A stretch of 64,000 bases of DNA from Simmondsia chinensis (GCA_018398585.1 JAGTTD010000018.1:10733501-10797500), one strand, 5' to 3'. Positions 1-10,783 are shown, numbered from the stretch's first letter. Numbers and translations are program-made. The notes: generated by a model from the letters alone, not told the origin.

Positions 1-164
1 TTATAATAGGCTATGGATAGGAAAAAACTCATTTGTGTCGATGTATAGGATGCGCTAAAAGAACGCTATTGAAATGACGTCATTTAACATCTTTGCCACA
101 TGAAAATGACATGCGGCACTTGCCGATAGGCCACCCTTATGCACCACGTGGTGCCTTCTGATTG
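1..164. other. Flanking sequence left of the first copia element
   Basis: No gene is visible here. The sequence contains the palindrome GCACCACGTGGTGC (142-155) and TAGGCCACCCT (127-137). The latter recurs inverted at 5552-5562, just beyond the copia insertion, so the target may have been a small inverted-repeat element. This is weak and unnamed. Confidence 0.4.
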
Positions 165-169
165 ACGCG

Positions 170-573
170 TGTTAGGAAATGACACACACAGAAACCCTAG
201 ATTGGGTTCCAAAATAAGTGAAATCAAGATAAAGAAAGAAAATGACACAAAGATTTACGTGGTTCAGCAGAAGCCTACATCCACGGAGGGGGAGCAGCGA
301 AATTTCACTATGAAATTCAGGGTATTACAAGAGTATTTTACTCTCTCACTTCTTCTCTCTTTTATTTTGTTCACTTTGCCCTACCATTCCATAAGACACA
401 AGGCTCTATTTATAAGCCTAGAACAGCCATGGAGCTCAATAATGTCTTCCCATTACTGCCATCAACAGTAGCCAGTTGGTCAATAAAAGTGGGTGAGCAT
501 TAAATGTGGTGAGGAAGAAATCAGCTTCCAAATCTTTGCTGAAACAAATCAGCCAAACAGTCTCCACCTAACA
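170..573 (-). repeat. 3' LTR of copia element 170-5528
   Basis: It is near-identical to 5123-5528. Termini are TGTTAGG and CCTAACA. A minus-strand TATAAATA box lies at 407-414. Confidence 0.95.
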
Positions 574-585
574 AATCTCCCCCTT
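574..585 (-). other. Polypurine tract of the copia element
   Basis: The minus strand reads AAGGGGGAGATT directly before the 3' LTR, the usual plus-strand primer of LTR elements. Confidence 0.85.
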
Positions 586-654
586 GGAGACTGATGCGGC
601 TTATAGACAACCTCTGCTCATAGTATTCCCCATGCTCCCCCTCAAACACTATCA

Positions 655-990
655 TCAGGTGTTAAGTCCAACTGAAGCTGCACAGAGCTTCAACTTATCA
701 AGGGTCACACCCTTCGTCAGCATATCTGCTGGATTCTCACTTCCACGAATTTTCTCCAAACACAGCTCCCCTTCTTCAAGCAAATGAAGAATGAAGTAAT
801 ATCGAATCTGGATGTGTTTGGTTCTGGTATGAAAAGCAGCATTCTTCGCTCGAAAGATCGCACTCTGATTATCACTGTATAAAGTGCCCTTCTCCACTTT
901 CTTTCCCAACTCTGTCAAGAAGCTCTGTAGCCAAACCATCTCCTTTGCTGCTTCGGACACAGCAATGTACTCTGCTTCTGTTGTTGACAA
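655..990 (-). pseudogene. rh: Copia RNase H C-terminal part
   Basis: The 111-codon frame begins STTEAEYIA, followed by [17 protein letters not shown] and ADMLTKG, the characteristic copia RNase H and terminal motifs. The segment 991-1150 joining it to RT is frame-broken. It ends 70 bp before the polypurine tract. Confidence 0.92.
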
Positions 991-1150
991 CGCAACAACC
1001 TTCTGTAAACTTGAACACCAAGAAATGACAGTACTACCTAAGGTATATACGTAACCAGTAGTACTCTTTCAACTGTCAATGTCTCCAGCAAGATCAGCAT
1101 CCACATAACCTTACAAACTCCGACCAACAGATGTAAAATTAAGACAAACA

Positions 1151-2638
1151 TCAGTAGTACCTCGAAAGGTATCTCATGATCCATTTCACTGCCTCCCAGT
1201 GCTGTCTTCCAGGATTGTTCATGTATCGGCTCACCACTCCCATTGCATGGGCAATATCCAGTCGAGTACAGACCATAGCGTACATGAGTGACCCAACAGC
1301 TGAGGCATATGGCACCCTACTCATCTTCTCACGATCTTCCGTTGACTTGGGTGCCTGATCTCGGCTAAGTAGGAAATGATTTGCCAAAGGACTGCTTACG
1401 GGTTTAGCTTTATCCATGTTAAACCGCTTAAATACTCGTTCAACATACTCGGCTTGTGATAACTTCAATGTACCAACGGCTCTGTCTCTGATAATAAGCA
1501 TGCCAAGGATTTGCTTTGCGGGCCCCAAATCCTTCATGGCAAAGTGACTTGACAACTGTTTCTTCAGATTCTCAATCTCCTCAATACCGGACCCAGCGAT
1601 CAACATATCATCGACGTATAGTAACAGAATGATATATGAGGAGTCACAGTGTTTGATATAGCAGCAATGGTCTGCTTGACATCTGGTATAACCGGCATTA
1701 CTCATGAAATTGTCGAACTTCTTAGACCATTGTCTCGGAGCCTGCTTCGAACCATACAAACTTTTCTTCAATTTACAGACCATATGCTCCTTCCCGGATT
1801 CTACGAATCCCTCTGGCTGATGCATATAGATGTCTTCTTCCAGGTCACCGTGTAAGAAAGCTGTTTTCACATCTAACTGCTCAAGATGCAAGTTTTTAGC
1901 TGCCACCAGCCCTAGAACAAGCTTGATGATTGTAAGCTTCACCACTGGAGAAAAGATCTCAGAATAATCAATTCCCAGCTGCTGCTGAAAACCCTTTACG
2001 ACGAGCCTGGCCTTGAATCTCTTACTGCAGTCAGGTTCATCTTTCACTCGATAAACCCACTTGTTGTGTAAAGCCTTCTTTCCTATCGGTAACTCTGTCA
2101 ACTCCCAAGTCCGATTGTCATGTAAGGATCTCATTTCATCTTCCATAGCAAACTCCCACCTGCTAGCATGCTCATCTTCAAGGCTTTCTTCAAAACTCTG
2201 CAGTTCTCCTCCATCAGTCAGCAGAATATAGTTCAAAGATGGAGAATATCGTTCCGGAGGTCTGATAGTTCGGTCAGACCTGCGCAAGGATGGAGCAGGT
2301 GTACTCGGCTCTGCTTCACGTAGAACTTCCTGTTGAATGACCGGCACTGGAGAGTCTATCAGTTCACTGGACTGAGGAGTGATGTCAAGAAGCGGCTCCA
2401 AACTGACATACTCTAGTTCATCCTGAGCAGATATCTCATAATCTCTCTCTAAGCTGGCTCGGTCCCGGTACAAGACTTTCTCATTGAAGACGACATCTCG
2501 GCGTCTAACGATCTTCCGATTTTGTTCATCCCAAAACCGATACCCGAACGACTCATCACCATACCCGATGAAGAAACACTTCTTTGACTTGGCTTCAAGC
2601 TTATTCCTGGCATCGGGATCAAGACATAAGATGTGCAC
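1151..2638 (-). pseudogene. rt: Copia reverse transcriptase
   Basis: The open frame of 495 codons starts in the C-terminal integrase (FFIGYGDESFGYRFWD at residues 22-37). It passes through a linker and then the copia-type reverse transcriptase (RVT_2). The residues of the active site are intact: LDVKTAFL (D256) and YVDD (residues 341-344, about 1607-1618). The frame ends at 1151 after WIMRYLS, where a frameshift separates it from RNase H. It is the best preserved domain of the element. Confidence 0.93.
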
Positions 2639-3183
2639 CCAAAGACCCGTAGATGAGTCAATTTCACCTCCTTGCCACTCAAGACTTCTTCCGGCAATGT
2701 GAAGCCTAAGGGAACGGATGGACCACGATTGATTAGATAAATAGCAGTGTTAATAGCATCTGGCCAGAACATCAGGGGCAGACCAACATGCAACCTCATG
2801 CTCTGAGCCCGTTCATTTATGGTTCTGTTCATGCGTTTAGCAACACCATTAAGCCGAGGGGTCCTCGGGGAAGTTTTCTCCATTCTTATTCCGTTTGCAG
2901 CATAATATCTGATAAAACCACCATCAATGTATTCACCTCCATTGTCGGAGCGCAAACATTTCAGCTTGGAATCTGATTCCATCTCCGCCATGGCCTTCCA
3001 CTTCTTGAATACTTCGAACACCTTTGACTTGTGCTTCAAGAAGTATACCCAGACCTTCCTGCTGAAATTATTAATAAAGGTCACCTTAAATTGGGAACCA
3101 CCAAGGGAAGATACTGGGGCAGGCCCCCAGACATCAGTGTGCACTAACTCTAGCCATTGTGATCTTGGTGCTCGACCTTGCTT
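2639..3183 (-). pseudogene. int: Copia integrase core, catalytic Glu lost
   Basis: This continues the gag-protease frame after the TGA at 3184. The catalytic core shows the first two acidic residues in HTDVWGP and LRSDNGGEY. The third catalytic position, expected as Glu in NGVAERMNRT, reads Lys here (NGVAKRMNRT, near 2836-2850). A single G-to-A change on the coding strand (GAA to AAA) explains it. The frame shifts near 2640, after LRVFGCTSYVL, and the C-terminal integrase part continues in the next frame. The enzyme would be unable to join DNA strands. Confidence 0.9.
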
Positions 3184-4556
3184 TCAAAAACTGACTTTCT
3201 TCTGCTTGCCAAGGATACAGCTTTCATATGTCCCAAGGTCTAATGACGTCACGTCTGGTAATTTCCCTTTTGCAGCAAGGATCTTTATGCCCTTCTGACT
3301 TATATGTCCCATCCTGCAGTGCCACAGTTCAGAAGTACTCTCGGATTCTGCAACAAAAACACTGTCAGCTAGTTTCGAGGTTAAATACAACGTGCCCGAT
3401 TTCACACCACGGGCTAGCACCAGCGCACCCTTCGAAACCTTCCACTTTCCATTCGAGAAAGTGACAGAATGACCGCTATCATCTAGCTGTCCCACAAAAA
3501 TCAAGTTCTTTTGCAATTTTAGCACATGTCTAACATCAGTTAGAGTCCAAGTCGACTCATTCGGTAACATTATACAAACGTCACCCTTTCCCACGATATC
3601 TAGTGGTTGACCATCAGCTAAGTACACTTTACCGAAATTTTCGGCCACATAGTTTTTAATCACCTCCTGACATGAGGTCGTGTGAAAAGATGCACCAGAG
3701 TCTAACACCCAATCATCGATTGGAGAATTTATAGCAAGAAGCAAAGCATCATGTACTTCCTCGATTATAGTATTAGCTGAGTCTGAGTCAGACTTCTTAG
3801 TGGCTTTACAATCTCGTTTAAAATGACTTAATTTCCAGCAATTCCAACAAGCAATTTTACGACCCATTCGACTTTTACTTCTCCCCCTAGGTCTAGACTT
3901 AGACCTACCTCTACGTGAATTTTTCTCAAAATTTCGACCACGGGTTTCAACATTTAAGGCCGAACTCGAAGTGTTTGACTCGCCCGAGTCATGCCGGCGC
4001 ACTTCTTCTGACAAGATTAAATCACGTATATTGTCATAGTTTAACTTTTCTTTGCCCGCGGAATTGCTAACGGCCATTCTCATGGCCTCCCAGCTGTTAG
4101 GTAACGACGCTAACAGCACTAACGCCCATATTTCATCATCAAAATTAATATCCACTGATGACAACTGATTTGCAATGGTATTAAATGCATTCAAGTGTTG
4201 AGTAACGGGACTACCTTCAGACATCTTCAAGTTGAACAATTTTTTTATCAAATGTGCCTTATTTTTCGCTGATGGCTTTTCATACATCCCTGAGAGTGCT
4301 GACATCAAGGCCGCTGTTGTCTTCTCCTTAATGACGTTGTGAGCTACCGACCTGGACAAGGTAAGACGGATGACACCCAGAACCTGTCAATCCAACAAAT
4401 CCCATTCCTCGTCCTTCTTATCTTCCGGCTTTTTACCCAACAAAGGCAAATGCAATTTTTTCCCATACAAATAATCTTCAATTTGCATGCGCCAGTACCT
4501 AAAATTAGTACCGTCAAATATTTGATACCCGAAATTTTTATGTCCTCAGATGCCAT
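3184..4556 (-). pseudogene. gag-pr: Copia gag and protease, frameshifted
   Basis: The gag start ATG is at 4554-4556 (minus), beginning MASEDIKISG. The frame is lost about 15 codons later, near 4510, and recovers in the 391-codon open frame from 4359. That frame contains an Arg/Ser-rich basic stretch, a CCHC zinc knuckle CWNCWKLSHFKRDC (3808-3849), the aspartic protease motif WVLDSGAS (near 3691-3710), and the integrase-leading GPI domain with LWHCRMGH. In the expected HHCC finger the first Cys appears to be Tyr (TYESC). An in-frame TGA at 3184-3186 ends the frame; integrase continues in the same frame 13 codons later. Gag would form the particle and protease would cut the polyprotein. Confidence 0.9.
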
Positions 4557-5107
4557 AAAAAAATTAATGCTGGGCTGCAAAAAAAAAAATATATTTTTTT
4601 TAATTAACACTGATTTTTTTTTATTTTAATTTTTCACTTTGGTCAACTATTAAGTTGACCAAAACCAAAAAAAAAAATCACAACTTTAATTCTTTCTTCT
4701 TCTGTGTCTTCTCTGTCTCTCTCTCTGCGTCTTCTCTTTCTCTCACCGAGCGATTCTCACTCTCCTTCGAACACAACCGCTCTGACGCCAAGAACCACCG
4801 ATTTTGACAACTTCATCGGTTTCAGAGAGGGCTACCACCGGGGACCCGACTTTGGTCGATTTCACGACCACCACCACGGGATCTTCGTCACCAAGCTCGA
4901 AAAACACTAGATCTGGCCGGATACCACCAGATCTGCTCACCTGTGCTCCGATTCGACCACCGAGCACCACGAAGCACCAGATTTGGGATGGAGGCCCCCA
5001 AATCCGTACACCTCCAACCACCGAGAGCACCGTCGGAACACCACCGAGGTTCATCCGTCCTCTTTCTTCCTCCTTCACCTCTGTCAGACCCGATTTGGGT
5101 CTAAAAT
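4557..5107 (-). other. Untranslated leader of the copia element
   Basis: This is the stretch between primer site and gag start. It includes A/T homopolymers around 4580-4680 and a CT-rich tract near 4690-4745. The open frames here on both strands have no recognisable motif and look like chance. Confidence 0.6.
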
Positions 5108-5120
5108 GGCTCTGATACCA
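5108..5120 (-). other. Primer-binding site (initiator Met-tRNA type)
   Basis: The minus strand reads TGGTATCAGAGCC two bases inside the 5' LTR. This is the complement of the 3' end of plant initiator Met-tRNA, the usual copia primer. Confidence 0.9.
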
Positions 5121-5122
5121 GT

Positions 5123-5528
5123 TGTTAGGAAATGACACACATAGAAACCCTAGATTGGGTTCCAAAATAAGTGAAATCAGGATAAAGAAAGACAATGACA
5201 CAAAGATTTATGTGGTTCAGCCAAAGCCTACATCCACTGAGGGGGAGCAACGAAATTTCACTATGAAATTCAGAGGTATTACAAGAGTATTTTACTCTCT
5301 CACTTCTTCTCTCTTTTATTTTGTTCACTTTGCCCTACCATTCCATAAGACACAAGGCTCTATTTATAAGCCTAGAATAGCTATGGAGCTCAATAATGTC
5401 TTCCCATTACTGCCATCAACAGTAGCCAGTTGGTCAACAAAAGTGGGTGAGCATTAAATGTGGTGGTGGAAGAAATCAGCTTCCAAATCTTTGTTGAAAC
5501 AAATCAGCCAAACAGTCTCCACCTAACA
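5123..5528 (-). repeat. 5' LTR of copia element 170-5528
   Basis: Partner of 170-573. It supplies the promoter of the element: a minus-strand TATAAATA lies at 5361-5368. The target duplication ACGCG follows at 5529-5533. Confidence 0.95.
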
Positions 5529-5533
5529 ACGCG

Positions 5534-5607
5534 CGCATATGGACTTCGTATAGGGTGGCCTAGCGCATGACACACCGACGATTGGGAGGCAGAGATTGCA
5601 CAATTTG
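5534..5607. other. Spacer between the copia and gypsy elements
   Basis: Short stretch of target DNA between two insertions. It contains the inverted partner (5552-5562) of 127-137. No gene is visible. Confidence 0.5.
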
Positions 5608-5612
5608 ATTAG

Positions 5613-5939
5613 TGCTATAATTCAATATCAAACTTGAATTTAGAGTTGAGATGAAAAAAAGAAGGGAAAGAGACGAGAATTATAGAAGAAAATTGAGATG
5701 AGAGGATAAGAGTTGTTTAATTTTCATTGAATGATGCTCAATACACTCTAAGTGTTTTATTTATACTAATTGAAAGATAGCTAAAACAATCAAAGAACCC
5801 ATACTCCACTAAAGCCAATTTCCTGCCAAACGCAACAAGAAGAACTACCAAACCCGTTAAAAGTGTTATTTAAACTTTAATAAGAAAATTACATCAAAAT
5901 TTACTAAGAACAATATAAGAATCCTCCACGGTCATGGCA
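5613..5939 (-). repeat. 3' LTR of gypsy element 5613-11122
   Basis: 327 bp, matching 10784-11122. Minus-strand TATA box at 5758-5765. Confidence 0.9.
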
Positions 5940-5950
5940 ATACCTTCCCA

Positions 5951-6331
5951 TCATTCTTGTCCCAAGAATGATGAAGAAGGGAACTGGCTACTCAAAAATT
6001 CCAAATATTCCCAACTGACTTGTGTTGGCTCCAAATTAACCCATTGCACCTGAACTTCCTTCCTTCCCTTGTCTAGCTGTTGCACGCTTCTTGCTTTCAG
6101 AATAGCTGCAGGGGCTTGAATTAGTGTGCCGTCTGATATTGCAGCAAGGGAATCAATAGAGCAAGGTTTGTCCTCAGCCTTGTGTTTCTTCAGCAAGGAA
6201 ACATGGAATACAGGATGAACCAGGGAGTTTGGAGGTAATTCTAGTTTGTAAGCCACATTGCCAATCTTCTCCACTATCTTATAAGGTCCAAAGAATAGAG
6301 CTCCCAACTTTACAATCCTGCGCACTGCCAC
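5951..6331 (-). pseudogene. Gypsy integrase C-terminus with GPY/F motif and chromodomain
   Basis: The 126-codon frame contains the GPY/F module (FFGPYKIVEKIGNVAYKLELP), then HPVFHVSLLKKH and a chromodomain-like segment (VQVQWVNLEPTQVSWEYLEFL). Such domains steer chromovirus integration to particular chromatin. It is separated from the integrase core by a frame break at 6332-6420. Confidence 0.85.
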
Positions 6332-6420
6332 ATAAGACTATCGGTATGGCTAAAGTTTGAGGTACACCATGTCTCCCACAGCAAAACACATGTCACTTCT
6401 CTTCCTGTCAGCGTAAAATT

Positions 6421-7524
6421 TCATTCTTGCTTGAGATGGAGGTTATCCTTCAACTGTAACATCAACTGTCTTCTTTGAGAGATGAGATCAATGACTACAG
6501 ACACATGAGAAGTCACTCCTTGCAGAACCAAAGGAGCAGGTGGATCGTATCCATACAAGGCCTTGAAAGGAGTTGTGCCTATAGCTGAATGGAAGTGAGT
6601 GTTGTACCAGTATTTTACTAAAGCCAACCATCTAGACCAATGCTTAGGATAAGTGAAGGTCATGCTGCGAAGGTATTGCTCTACACATTGTTTCACCCTC
6701 TCAGTTTGGCCATTGGATTGGGGGTGATAAAAAGAGCTGAGAGCCAAGGTAGAGCCCATTAACAAGAACAATTCCCCCCAGAACTGACTAGTAAACATCC
6801 TATCTCTATCTGAAACAATAGATTGAGGCAACCCATGTAACTTGTAGATGTTTTCAAGGAATAGTTTAGCCAATTTCTTAGCAGAAATTGGATGGCTTAA
6901 GGTAACAAAATGGCTAAACTTGGTGAACCTATCCACAATCACCCATATTACTTCTTTCCCTTCAGCCTTAGGCAATCCTTCCACAAAATCCATACTGATA
7001 TGCTGCCAAGCTCGAATAGGCACGGGGAGAGGTTGAAAGAGCCCTGGATATTGGACATGTTCTATTTTGGTTCTTTGACATACATCATAGCTCTGTAGAA
7101 AGACCTCCACAACCTTCTTAGCTCCTTCCCAGCTGAAGTACTGCTTGAGCCTCTTGTAGGTGCCATCTATACCAGAATGGCCACCCCAAGCTGAAGAGTG
7201 AAAAGCCTGAATGATCTGCTTCGTCATATCAATAGTAGTTCCCACATAGATCTTCCCCTTGATTCTCATAATTCCATTCAGTACTGAAATTTCTCCTTCT
7301 TGGCTAGAAGGATTGTGGATTGTATAGGCAGCAACACAATCTGAAGCAAACTTGTCTCCTTCATAGCTTTTGTAAATCTCATCCATCCATTCAGGCAAGG
7401 CAAAGGAGATAGCTAAGCAAGATCCTTCTGCTTCCTCCCCCGTTCTTCGAGAGAGAGCATCTGCTATAACGTTTTCTTTCCCTTTGCGATATTCAATGGA
7501 ATAGCTGAATTCGAGCATAATCAT
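6421..7524 (-). pseudogene. int: Gypsy RNase H end and integrase core
   Basis: The 367-codon frame opens with the RNase H tail and ADALSRR. The integrase zinc finger follows (HSSAWGGHSG...SYDVCQRTK). One of its two Cys has become Tyr (SYDVC in place of a C-x2-C pair). The core shows all three acidic residues in MDFVEGLP, VSDRDRMFTS and NGQTER. The active site is thus present but the zinc fold is damaged. Confidence 0.92.
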
Positions 7525-7909
7525 CAGCCCTTTTTTCTGAACTCTCGTGGTTATCTTTTGTTTAAGCAGGTATTTGAGGCTCTGATGATCTGTCCTTGTA
7601 ATGAAATGATGCCCCTCGAGGTAATGCCTTCACTTCTGCACAGCTAAAAGAATTGCCAAGTACTCCTTTTCAAAAATAGAGAGCTGTTAGTTCCTAGGGC
7701 TAAGGCCCTAACTAATGAAGGCTATTGGCCTTCCCTACAGAGAAAGGACTGCTCCAATTCTTGAGCTACTAGCATCTGTTTCCAAAACAAAAGGTTGCTA
7801 AAAATCTGGTATGATGAGCACAGGGGTTGAACACATAGCAACCTTGAGTCCTTCAAAAGCTTCCTGAGCAGTTTCTGACCATAAAAAAGCATCCTTCTTC
7901 AATAGATTG
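7525..7909 (-). pseudogene. Degraded gypsy RNase H region
   Basis: This joins RT and integrase and has no open frame. Fragments of RNase H coding can be read in several frames on the minus strand, so more than one indel is present. Confidence 0.65.
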
Positions 7910-8800
7910 CTAAGAGGTTTGGCTAGTAACCCATATCCAGTAATAAACTTTCGGTAATAGCCTGTTAACCCAAAAAAATCCCCTTAATTGCTTGAGATTC
8001 TGAGGAACATGCCATTCTCTCATTGCCTGCACCTTGTTTGGATTAGTAGCAACTCCCTCCTTTGAGACAATGTGTCCCAAATACTCCACTTGAGCTTGCG
8101 CAAAAGAACACTTAGCAAGCTTGGCAAAGAAATGATTCTTGCGCATGATATGAAATATTTGCCTCAGGTGATTGATATGAGCTTCTAATGATGGGCTACA
8201 GACCAAAATATCATAGAAGAAAACCAGCACAAACCGCTTGAGATGAGCTTTGAATACAGAATTCATCACAGCTTGGAATGTAGTAGGGGCATTGGTCAAG
8301 GCAAAAGGCAGGACAACAAATTCATAATGCCCGTGGTGAGTTCTGAAGGCTGTCTTAAGAATATCATCATCCCTCACCCTAATCTGATGATAGTCTTGCC
8401 TCAAATCAAGCTTTGAATAGTACTGAGACCCCTTCAACCCATCTAGCAGGTCATCAATAACAGGTATGGGGAATTTATCCTTGACTGTGAGAGAATTCAA
8501 GTGCCTGTAGTCCACACACATATGAGCTGACCCACCTTTCTTCTTAACCAAGATTACTGGAGAAGCAAATGGGCTGTGGCTATGTCTGATGAAGCTTGTC
8601 CTCAACAATTCTTTAACCTGCCTCTCAATTTCACTCTTCTGTGAATGAGGATACTTGTAAGGCTTCAAGTTCACCGGATTAGACCGAGCCTTGAGAGGAG
8701 TAGCATGATCCAGGGAACTCCGAGGGGGTAGGGAACTGGGCTGAGCAAATATATCTTCAAATTCTAATATCAGCTGTTTAATGCGAGGGTTTGTGACCAT
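7910..8800 (-). pseudogene. rt: Gypsy reverse transcriptase with altered active site
   Basis: The 296-codon frame shows RT landmarks in order: SPVILVKKKGG, CVDYRHLNSLT, FPIPVIDDLLD, YSKLDLRQDYHQI, TAFRTHHGHYEF, LPFALTNAPTTF and KCSFAQAQVEYLGH. The metal-binding pair expected after VLVFF reads Tyr-Asp (FFYDIL, Tyr codon at 8213-8215) instead of Asp-Asp. That should abolish polymerisation. The frame ends in a shift near 7975. Confidence 0.93.
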
Positions 8801-8900
8801 CAGCTTTTACTTCTGTATCAGTTGTGATGGAAAAAAACTAGCCCATCCACTGGCATTCTCCCTTCTTCAGTAGTTTTTCAAACTTGCTCCCATTCATTAA

Positions 8901-9420
8901 CTATAAGTGTCCCGTTTTCATGATTCCTTGCAACACTATCCTTTGTCCTTTCCTCTCAAAAGAGATAGAGAGCTGTGCAAAATCAAAGACTAGAGGACTA
9001 ATCGTCTTCATCCAATCCACTCCTAATACCATATCGCAGCCTTCCAGTTTGAAGGGGGAAGTCCTCACTCCTAATACCAAAGACGGCACCAACACGTTGT
9101 CATCGGATGCCATTAGGACTCCGAAGTTAAGTGTGCTTGGGCGAGAGTAGTATTAGGATGGATGACCTCCTGGGACATCCTCACCCTCCGGTTAGGGGCA
9201 CTCGGAAATAGCCTCTCTTCAGGTTAACACCCTAAAGGGGGAAGGCTGTGTATATCTGCCCCCCCAAACCCTGCGTAGGCGGGAGCCCTTGAGGCACTGG
9301 GTGTGTCAGCCTCCCAGTTTGAAAACTCTTAAATCATACTCAAATGGATGTCCCTGCATACTCCAACTGAACCCTTTACACTTCATTGTGTGATCATCGA
9401 ATTTCCATTTGCCACAGTGA
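8901..9420 (-). pseudogene. pr: Gypsy aspartic protease split by a SINE
   Basis: The C-terminal protease part (GCDMVLGVDWM, then ISPLVFDFAQLSISF) is read at 8901-9045 on the minus strand. The preceding codons (YDLRVFKLGG) lie at 9315-9350, beyond the insertion. The SINE and its 17-bp target duplication explain the gap exactly. The Asp-Ser/Thr-Gly part further upstream is degraded. Confidence 0.8.
9054..9306 (+). mobile_element. 5S rRNA-derived SINE, copy A (longer)
   Basis: Target duplication CAGCCTTCCAGTTTGAA (9037-9053) and CAGCCTCCCAGTTTGAA (9307-9323), one mismatch in 17. The insert holds plant 5S rRNA-like sequence from about 9085 to 9183 (CTCCGAAGTTAAG, GTGCTTGGGCGAGAGTAGTA, GGATGACCTCCTGGGA), including the internal pol III promoter region. 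A non-5S body of about 120 bp follows, ending GGGAGCCCTTGAGGCACTGG. The same 5S-plus-body fusion occurs at 22406-22591. The 5' 30 bp does not match 5S well; 9065-9078 repeats 14 bp of nearby host DNA (9018-9031). This is not a functional 5S gene. Confidence 0.88.
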
Positions 9421-9513
9421 GAACTAAGGGGCTGGGCTTGATCATCTCATGTCCTACTTGCATCACCATTTTTGGATCAACAAAGCTATGTATAATGCCA
9501 CTATCTATCAAGA

Positions 9514-10745
9514 TTAGCATGTGCTTGTTCCAGCATCCCTTTTAATTCTAATGGTATTGTGAGACCCACAGCCGGTAAGAGCCTTGCTTGAAATTTCCAT
9601 CTGATCAAACTCCAATTCACCAGAGTCATCATCCTGTTGCTCTTCAACTTCATTTTGATCATGTTGAATCTCAATTTCCTCACCAGAATTAGTACTAGTG
9701 ATAGACATCAACAATTTGGGATTGCATTTATGTCCAAAGAAGTATGCCTGATTGCACCTAAAGCACAACCTCTTATTCTTCTTCTCATCCACATTGGAGG
9801 ACCTTAGGTCACTGCTAGAAGTACCCTGCTACACAGAAGGAATATGTACTGATCTAGTCCTTGGAGCCCCTGAACCAGCTAAGACTGTGGCCTCCATCAA
9901 CATAGCCTTGGAGAAGGCTTAAGTTAAGGCACTAGGATTCAGAGCCTTATCCAAGTTTTTGATTCTTGGCTTACAGCCACTGATAAAACTTGATATATAA
10001 TAGGATTCACTTGCACTAGGACACACAGTTAATATTCTAGCACGCAAGTTCTCAAAATGAGTCGTATAATCCCTTATAGAATAAGTTTGAGTACGTTTAT
10101 TGATGTGATCAATCACCTTCCCAGGGTCCTCTTCACCATACCTCTCACAAAGTTTATTAACAAAATCATCCCAAGATAACCTAGGATTGCTACAAATCAG
10201 ACTACAATACCAGATCTTATGATCACCTTGAAGGTAAACTGCGGCTAACTCTACCGTCTCCACATCTTATATGTGATAAGATCGAAAGTACCTTTCACAA
10301 CATTTGATCCATGACTATTGATGCTTTCCATCAAAGGGCTCCATCTCCACCCGAGGTTTCTTGGGTCCCTGAGTTCTCCCTCCAGCTGATCCCTACTCAC
10401 TGTTTCCAGAAGAGTGAAGGGAAACAGGATCTGGTGGTTGATCATGTTGGCTAGCAGCCAATAGTAATCCACCCCGCATCGGCTGTTGTTGGCAATCCAT
10501 TTGCTACTGTAAACCCTGAATTCGAGCTTCAATTAGCTGAGAATGTTGATCCAATGAGTTTGCTGCATTTGCACAAACATTTCTTGCATCTGTAACCTCA
10601 ATTGCTAAAATTGATTGATCTCACCACTGTCGTGAGGATTAGCTCCCACAGCAGCAGCATAACTGGGATGAGCCGCAGCAGCAGCAGCAGCTCCAGCACG
10701 AGTAATTACACTAGCCACTGGAACTGATTTCTTGCAACGAGCGAG
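9514..10745 (-). pseudogene. gag: Gypsy gag, several frame breaks
   Basis: Gag core 9919-10263 reads ELAAVYLQGDHKIWYCSL then LSWDDFVNKLCERYGEED and YTTHFENLRARIL, typical of retrotransposon gag. A zinc knuckle CFRCNQAYFFGHKC follows in the frame 9514-9792. Upstream, 10605-10745 contributes an alanine-rich N-terminal stretch encoded by a GCA/GCC repeat. Breaks occur near 10263 and 9800-9919. Confidence 0.85.
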
Positions 10746-10768
10746 ATCAATCAAACAGTAGCCGATTA

Positions 10769-10783
10769 GGCACTGATACCAAA
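10769..10783 (-). other. Primer-binding site of the gypsy element
   Basis: The minus strand reads TTTGGTATCAGTGCC right at the LTR edge, close to the Met-tRNA primer complement with one apparent mismatch. Confidence 0.8.

Larger units (their letters stand above)
170..5528 (-). mobile_element. Complete but inactivated Ty1/copia LTR retrotransposon
   Basis: Two direct LTRs of about 405 bp (170-573 and 5123-5528) begin TGTTAGG and end CCTAACA. They are flanked by the 5-bp target duplication ACGCG at 165-169 and 5529-5533. On the minus strand the 5' LTR (right) is followed by a Met-tRNA-type primer site, and the 3' LTR (left) is preceded by a purine tract. The order between them is gag, protease, integrase, reverse transcriptase, RNase H, which is the copia order. 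By eye the LTRs differ at roughly 14 positions, so the insertion is fairly recent. All coding parts are broken by frameshifts and a stop. Only an element with intact proteins elsewhere could mobilise it. Confidence 0.95.

Noticed and set aside
4743..5201. 152-codon minus-strand frame and overlapping plus-strand frame near the copia primer site
   Set aside because: They lie in the untranslated leader and cross the LTR boundary; no family motif.
9085..9183. Possible functional 5S rRNA gene
   Set aside because: The 5' part is disrupted, substitutions occur in conserved positions, there is no tandem 5S context, and the sequence is fused to a SINE body with target duplications.
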